64,000 nucleotides of DNA from positions 62,001 to 126,000 of the forward strand of contig NZ_MSMP01000012.1 of the NCBI RefSeq assembly GCF_001936575.1, given 5' to 3'. Each line of letters opens with the position of its first letter. Positions within the stretch are counted from its first letter, which is position 1. Of the stretch, positions 61,092 to 64,000 are shown one piece after another. Position numbers and translations under genes: made by a program. This stretch comes from Tenacibaculum agarivorans (GTDB lineage Bacteria; Bacteroidota; Bacteroidia; Flavobacteriales; Flavobacteriaceae). The notes under the pieces are model-generated. The model was not told the DNA's origin, searched no databases, and was given only the letters and a program-made list of their open reading frames with translations.

Positions 61092-64000
61092 ATGGGAAAA
61101 AAATGTAACATGTATCAGACACTTATTCATATAATTAAAGAAAGAAGACAACTTGAAAATAAAGGGATATTCTTTATCGATAAAGGAGATGATGAAGAAT
61201 TTATTTCATATAAAGAGTTGTACAAGAACGCTTTGTTTGTGTTGGGAGGGCTTAGAAGGCAAGGGGTGTTGCCAGGAAATGAGTTAGTATTTCAGATAAA
61301 AGATAATAAAACATTCCTTATAACCTTTTGGGCATGTATACTGGGTGGAATCATTCCAGTGCCAATAACGGTAGCATTAAAAGAAGAGCATAAAAAGAAA
61401 CTTTTTACAATTTGGGGTTATTTAAAAACTCCATATGTTATTAGCTCGCAAGAAAGTTTAGCTAAGATTGAAACATATGCGGAATCCAATAATTTACATC
61501 AACAGTTTTTAGTAATAAAAGAGAGAACAATAGATGTGTCTATTGTTCATGAAAAAAATGAAAAAGGAGAAGTGTATAATGCTGAACCTAATGATATTGC
61601 TTTTATTCAATTTTCCTCAGGCTCTACTGGAAACCCAAAAGGAATAACACTTACACATAAAAATTTGATTACCAATATTGCAGCAATTGCTGCAGCAGCT
61701 AACTATACTGAGGAAGATAGTATGTTGAGTTGGATGCCATTAACACACGATATGGGAATGATTGGGTTTCATTTAAATCCGATTTTTAAAGGAATGAATC
61801 AATATTTAATTCCAACAAATGTATTCGTTCGTAGACCTAAAATATGGCTGGAGCAAGCAGATAAACATCGTGTTACAATTTTATGTTCTCCAAATTTCGG
61901 ATATAAGTATACGATTAAAAATTGCCTAGACGTTGGTAATTATAATTGGGATTTATCATGTGTTCGTTTACTATATAATGGAGCAGAACCTATTTCGGAA
62001 GCATTGGCAAATGAGTTTATGGATAAGACAGCTATTTATGGGTTACATAGATTTGTAATGCGTCCAGTATACGGTTTAGCAGAAGCAAGTTTAGCTGTTA
62101 CTATTTCAGATTTATTAACTCCTATCATTTCACATTCACTTTCAAGGGATCATTTAAAAGTAGGAGATAAAATTGTTGTAACATCAGCTGCGGAGAAAAA
62201 TATAATCTCTTTTGTGAATGTTGGAAAAGTTATTAATGATTGTGAAATAGAGATTACTAATGATGACGGGGATTCTTTGGAAGAAATGCATGTTGGGCAT
62301 ATTCATATAAAAGGAGATAATGTTACCTCGGGTTATTATAATAATGAAACTGCTACTCAAAACATAACATTTGGAGAATGGTTAAGAACGGGAGATATTG
62401 GTTTTGTAAAAGAAGGATGTTTATATGTAATAGGAAGAAGTAAAGATATTATTTTCCTAAACGGGCAGAATTATTATCCTCATGATATAGAGTTGGTTGC
62501 TCAGGAATTGGAAGCTATTGAGTTGAATAAGATAGTGATAGGAGGAAAGTTTAACTCTAAATTGCAAAGAGAAGAAACATTTGCATTTGTTTTCCATAGA
62601 GGAGCTATTGAGAAATTTATACCGATAAAACAATCTTTAGCAACACATATTAACCATCATTTCGGTTTTGAAATTGATCATATCATTCCAGTTAAGGATA
62701 TTCCAAGAACAACTAGTGGGAAAGTTCAACGTTACAGAATGATTCAATATTATGAAGAAGGTTACTTCCAAAAAGCTATAGAGCAATTAGAACAATTGTC
62801 AGAAACTCTACCTAAAGTACAAAACTACTTTTCACCACAGAATAAAATAGAAGAGAATTTATATTTAATTTGGAGTAATGTATTAAATAAAAAGTCATTT
62901 GGTGTTACGGAAAAATTCTTTGATTTAGGAGGAAACTCATTAAAAGCAGCACAAGTTTTATCTAAAATTCATCGTCAATTTTCAGTGGAATTAGATTTTG
63001 ATATATTGTATGATAAACAAACAATAAGAGAATTAGCAGAGTTACTTTCAAAACAAAAGAAAACAACATATCGTAATATAGAAAACATTTCTCATAAAGA
63101 AGCTTATACTGTTACTCCTACTCAAGAGCAGTTGTATTACATATGGGAGATGGATCCAAGTTCAATAGCTTATAATATTCCTATAGCATTCCAATTAACG
63201 GAACAATTAGATGTAAATCAATTAGAAAAGAGTATCCAGGCAATAATTGCACGACATGAAATTTTAAGAACAGTATTTATTCATGAAAATGAAACTGTTT
63301 CTCAAAGAATTCTCCCAGAACTTAATATTTCAGTAACAAATAAATTTGTAGGGGAGAGTTCAATAGAGAAACTTTTGCAGGAAGAGGTACGTTCATTTAA
63401 CCTTAATACTGGACCTTTATTAAGAATAGCTCTTTTGCATGTAACAGATACAGAATACTTTTTGTTTGTAGATATGCATCATAGCATTGCAGATGGAGTT
63501 AGTATAAGTCTTTTTCTAAAGGAAGTATTCACATATTACCAAGGAGGAATATTACCAAACCTTACGGTACAATATAAAGATTATGTAAATTGGAATTCTG
63601 AAAATAAGAAAACAGAAAGGTTATTAAGTCAAAAAAGATATTGGACAGATTTATTTAGTAAAGAAGTTCCGTTATTAAGCTTACCAACAGATTTCAATCG
63701 TCCATCGATTTTAAGTTATGAAGGAGCTAAGCTGGCTTTCAAATTGCCAGCTGAACTATCTAAAAAACTGAGAAAAAAAGCAGAGAAATCTAATAGTACT
63801 CTTTTCACATTAATGTTAGGAGCCTATGCTGTTTTATTAGCAAAGTTGACAAATGAAGAAGAAACTGTAATTGGTGTTCCAGTAGCTAATAGAAATCACG
63901 ATCAAACTCAGGAAATGTTAGGAATGTTTGTTAATAACTTGGCAACGCGTCATAGAGTGAATAGTGATCAAACACTTAATGAGTTTTTACAGCAAACATT
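61092..64000 (+). CDS. Nonribosomal peptide synthetase, N-terminal part (FAAL-like - carrier - condensation)
   Basis: The frame opens at ATG 61092 (or 61110) and remains open at the window end, giving about 969 residues. Residues 1 to about 575 form an AMP-ligase with SSGSTGNPKG (175-184) and a PLTHDMGMIG motif typical of fatty-acyl-AMP ligases. A carrier domain follows with Ser616 in LGGNSLKAAQ, then a condensation domain with HHSIADG (796-802). A ligase-carrier-condensation start suggests N-acylation of the first amino acid, that is a lipopeptide. It may be controlled by the NusG paralogue upstream. Confidence 0.92.
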   Translation, partial: MGKKCNMYQTLIHIIKERRQLENKGIFFIDKGDDEEFISYKELYKNALFVLGGLRRQGVLPGNELVFQIKDNKTFLITFWACILGGIIPVPITVALKEEHKKKLFTIWGYLKTPYVISSQESLAKIETYAESNNLHQQFLVIKERTIDVSIVHEKNEKGEVYNAEPNDIAFIQFSSGSTGNPKGITLTHKNLITNIAAIAAAANYTEEDSMLSWMPLTHDMGMIGFHLNPIFKGMNQYLIPTNVFVRRPKIWLEQADKHRVTILCSPNFGYKYTIKNCLDVGNYNWDLSCVRLLYNGAEPISEALANEFMDKTAIYGLHRFVMRPVYGLAEASLAVTISDLLTPIISHSLSRDHLKVGDKIVVTSAAEKNIISFVNVGKVINDCEIEITNDDGDSLEEMHVGHIHIKGDNVTSGYYNNETATQNITFGEWLRTGDIGFVKEGCLYVIGRSKDIIFLNGQNYYPHDIELVAQELEAIELNKIVIGGKFNSKLQREETFAFVFHRGAIEKFIPIKQSLATHINHHFGFEIDHIIPVKDIPRTTSGKVQRYRMIQYYEEGYFQKAIEQLEQLSETLPKVQNYFSPQNKIEENLYLIWSNVLNKKSFGVTEKFFDLGGNSLKAAQVLSKIHRQFSVELDFDILYDKQTIRELAELLSKQKKTTYRNIENISHKEAYTVTPTQEQLYYIWEMDPSSIAYNIPIAFQLTEQLDVNQLEKSIQAIIARHEILRTVFIHENETVSQRILPELNISVTNKFVGESSIEKLLQEEVRSFNLNTGPLLRIALLHVTDTEYFLFVDMHHSIADGVSISLFLKEVFTYYQGGILPNLTVQYKDYVNWNSENKKTERLLSQKRYWTDLFSKEVPLLSLPTDFNRPSILSYEGAKLAFKLPAELSKKLRKKAEKSNSTLFTLMLGAYAVLLAKLTNEEETVIGVPVANRNHDQTQEMLGMFVNNLATRHRVNSDQTLNEFLQQT

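Noticed and set aside
1..64000. CRISPR array or cas genes
   Set aside because: No regularly spaced short repeats and no cas-like protein were found. The repeats near 60.0-60.15 kb are too few and similar over their whole length.

Overview
The window is AT-rich DNA from a marine-type Flavobacteriia (Bacteroidota). This rests on the gene content (selO, der, era, choice-of-anchor I lipoprotein, TonB-C proteins, lipoproteins with an LTSC-type lipobox) and on two promoters that fit the Bacteroidota pattern TTTG-N19/21-TAnnTTTG. Genus is not assigned.

Left chromosomal part (1-21.3 kb). It holds a partial AraC-like regulator and SDR, selO with a hydrolase/OsmC fusion, and a compact six-gene operon at 4.27-9.28 kb: a Ycf46-like AAA+ ATPase, a DUF1257/Ycf35-like protein, a DUF2997-like protein, two paralogous membrane proteins with a C-terminal helix-hairpin-helix, and an NrdG-like radical SAM protein. 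Then come msrB-msrA, an HD protein with a Pycsar-effector-type membrane domain, a lipoprotein, a GAF protein, three exported proteins, der, a lipoprotein and era.

Integrated region (21.35-59.38 kb). An initiator tRNA-Met gene is the attachment site. Its 3' part is repeated exactly over 49 bp at 59333-59381, next to a tyrosine integrase. A decayed third copy at 29908-30035 suggests two islands in tandem. Island 1 (21.4-29.9 kb) is a stress and redox cassette: Crp/Fnr regulator, Rieske-glutamate synthase-like fusion, outer-membrane protein, MscS channel with an A7 frameshift, small membrane protein, Rieske-TPP enzyme fusion, YHS protein and CPA1 antiporter. Island 2 (29.9-59.4 kb) is a mobilizable element with a MobF relaxase and coupling protein but no mating-pair apparatus. 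It also carries a large serine recombinase, a second small tyrosine recombinase, RadC and Toprim proteins, an orphan methyltransferase-like gene and a ParE-type toxin-antitoxin pair. AT-rich cargo includes a three-gene cassette just inside the left border (30.4-32.1 kb), a block of Crp, TPR, RDD and SnoaL genes (42.8-48.0 kb), and a two-gene membrane cassette beside the integrase. Parts of 35.7-41.6 kb are visibly GC-richer than the flanks, and several proteins look more proteobacterial than flavobacterial, so the element is probably a mosaic.

Right chromosomal part (59.4-64 kb). A specialised NusG paralogue lies behind a consensus promoter and a leader of about 310 nt with tandem repeats containing an ops-like GTAGCG core. 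It precedes the start of a nonribosomal peptide synthetase with FAAL-type AMP-ligase, carrier and condensation domains, which runs off the window. This suggests lipopeptide biosynthesis controlled by processive antitermination.
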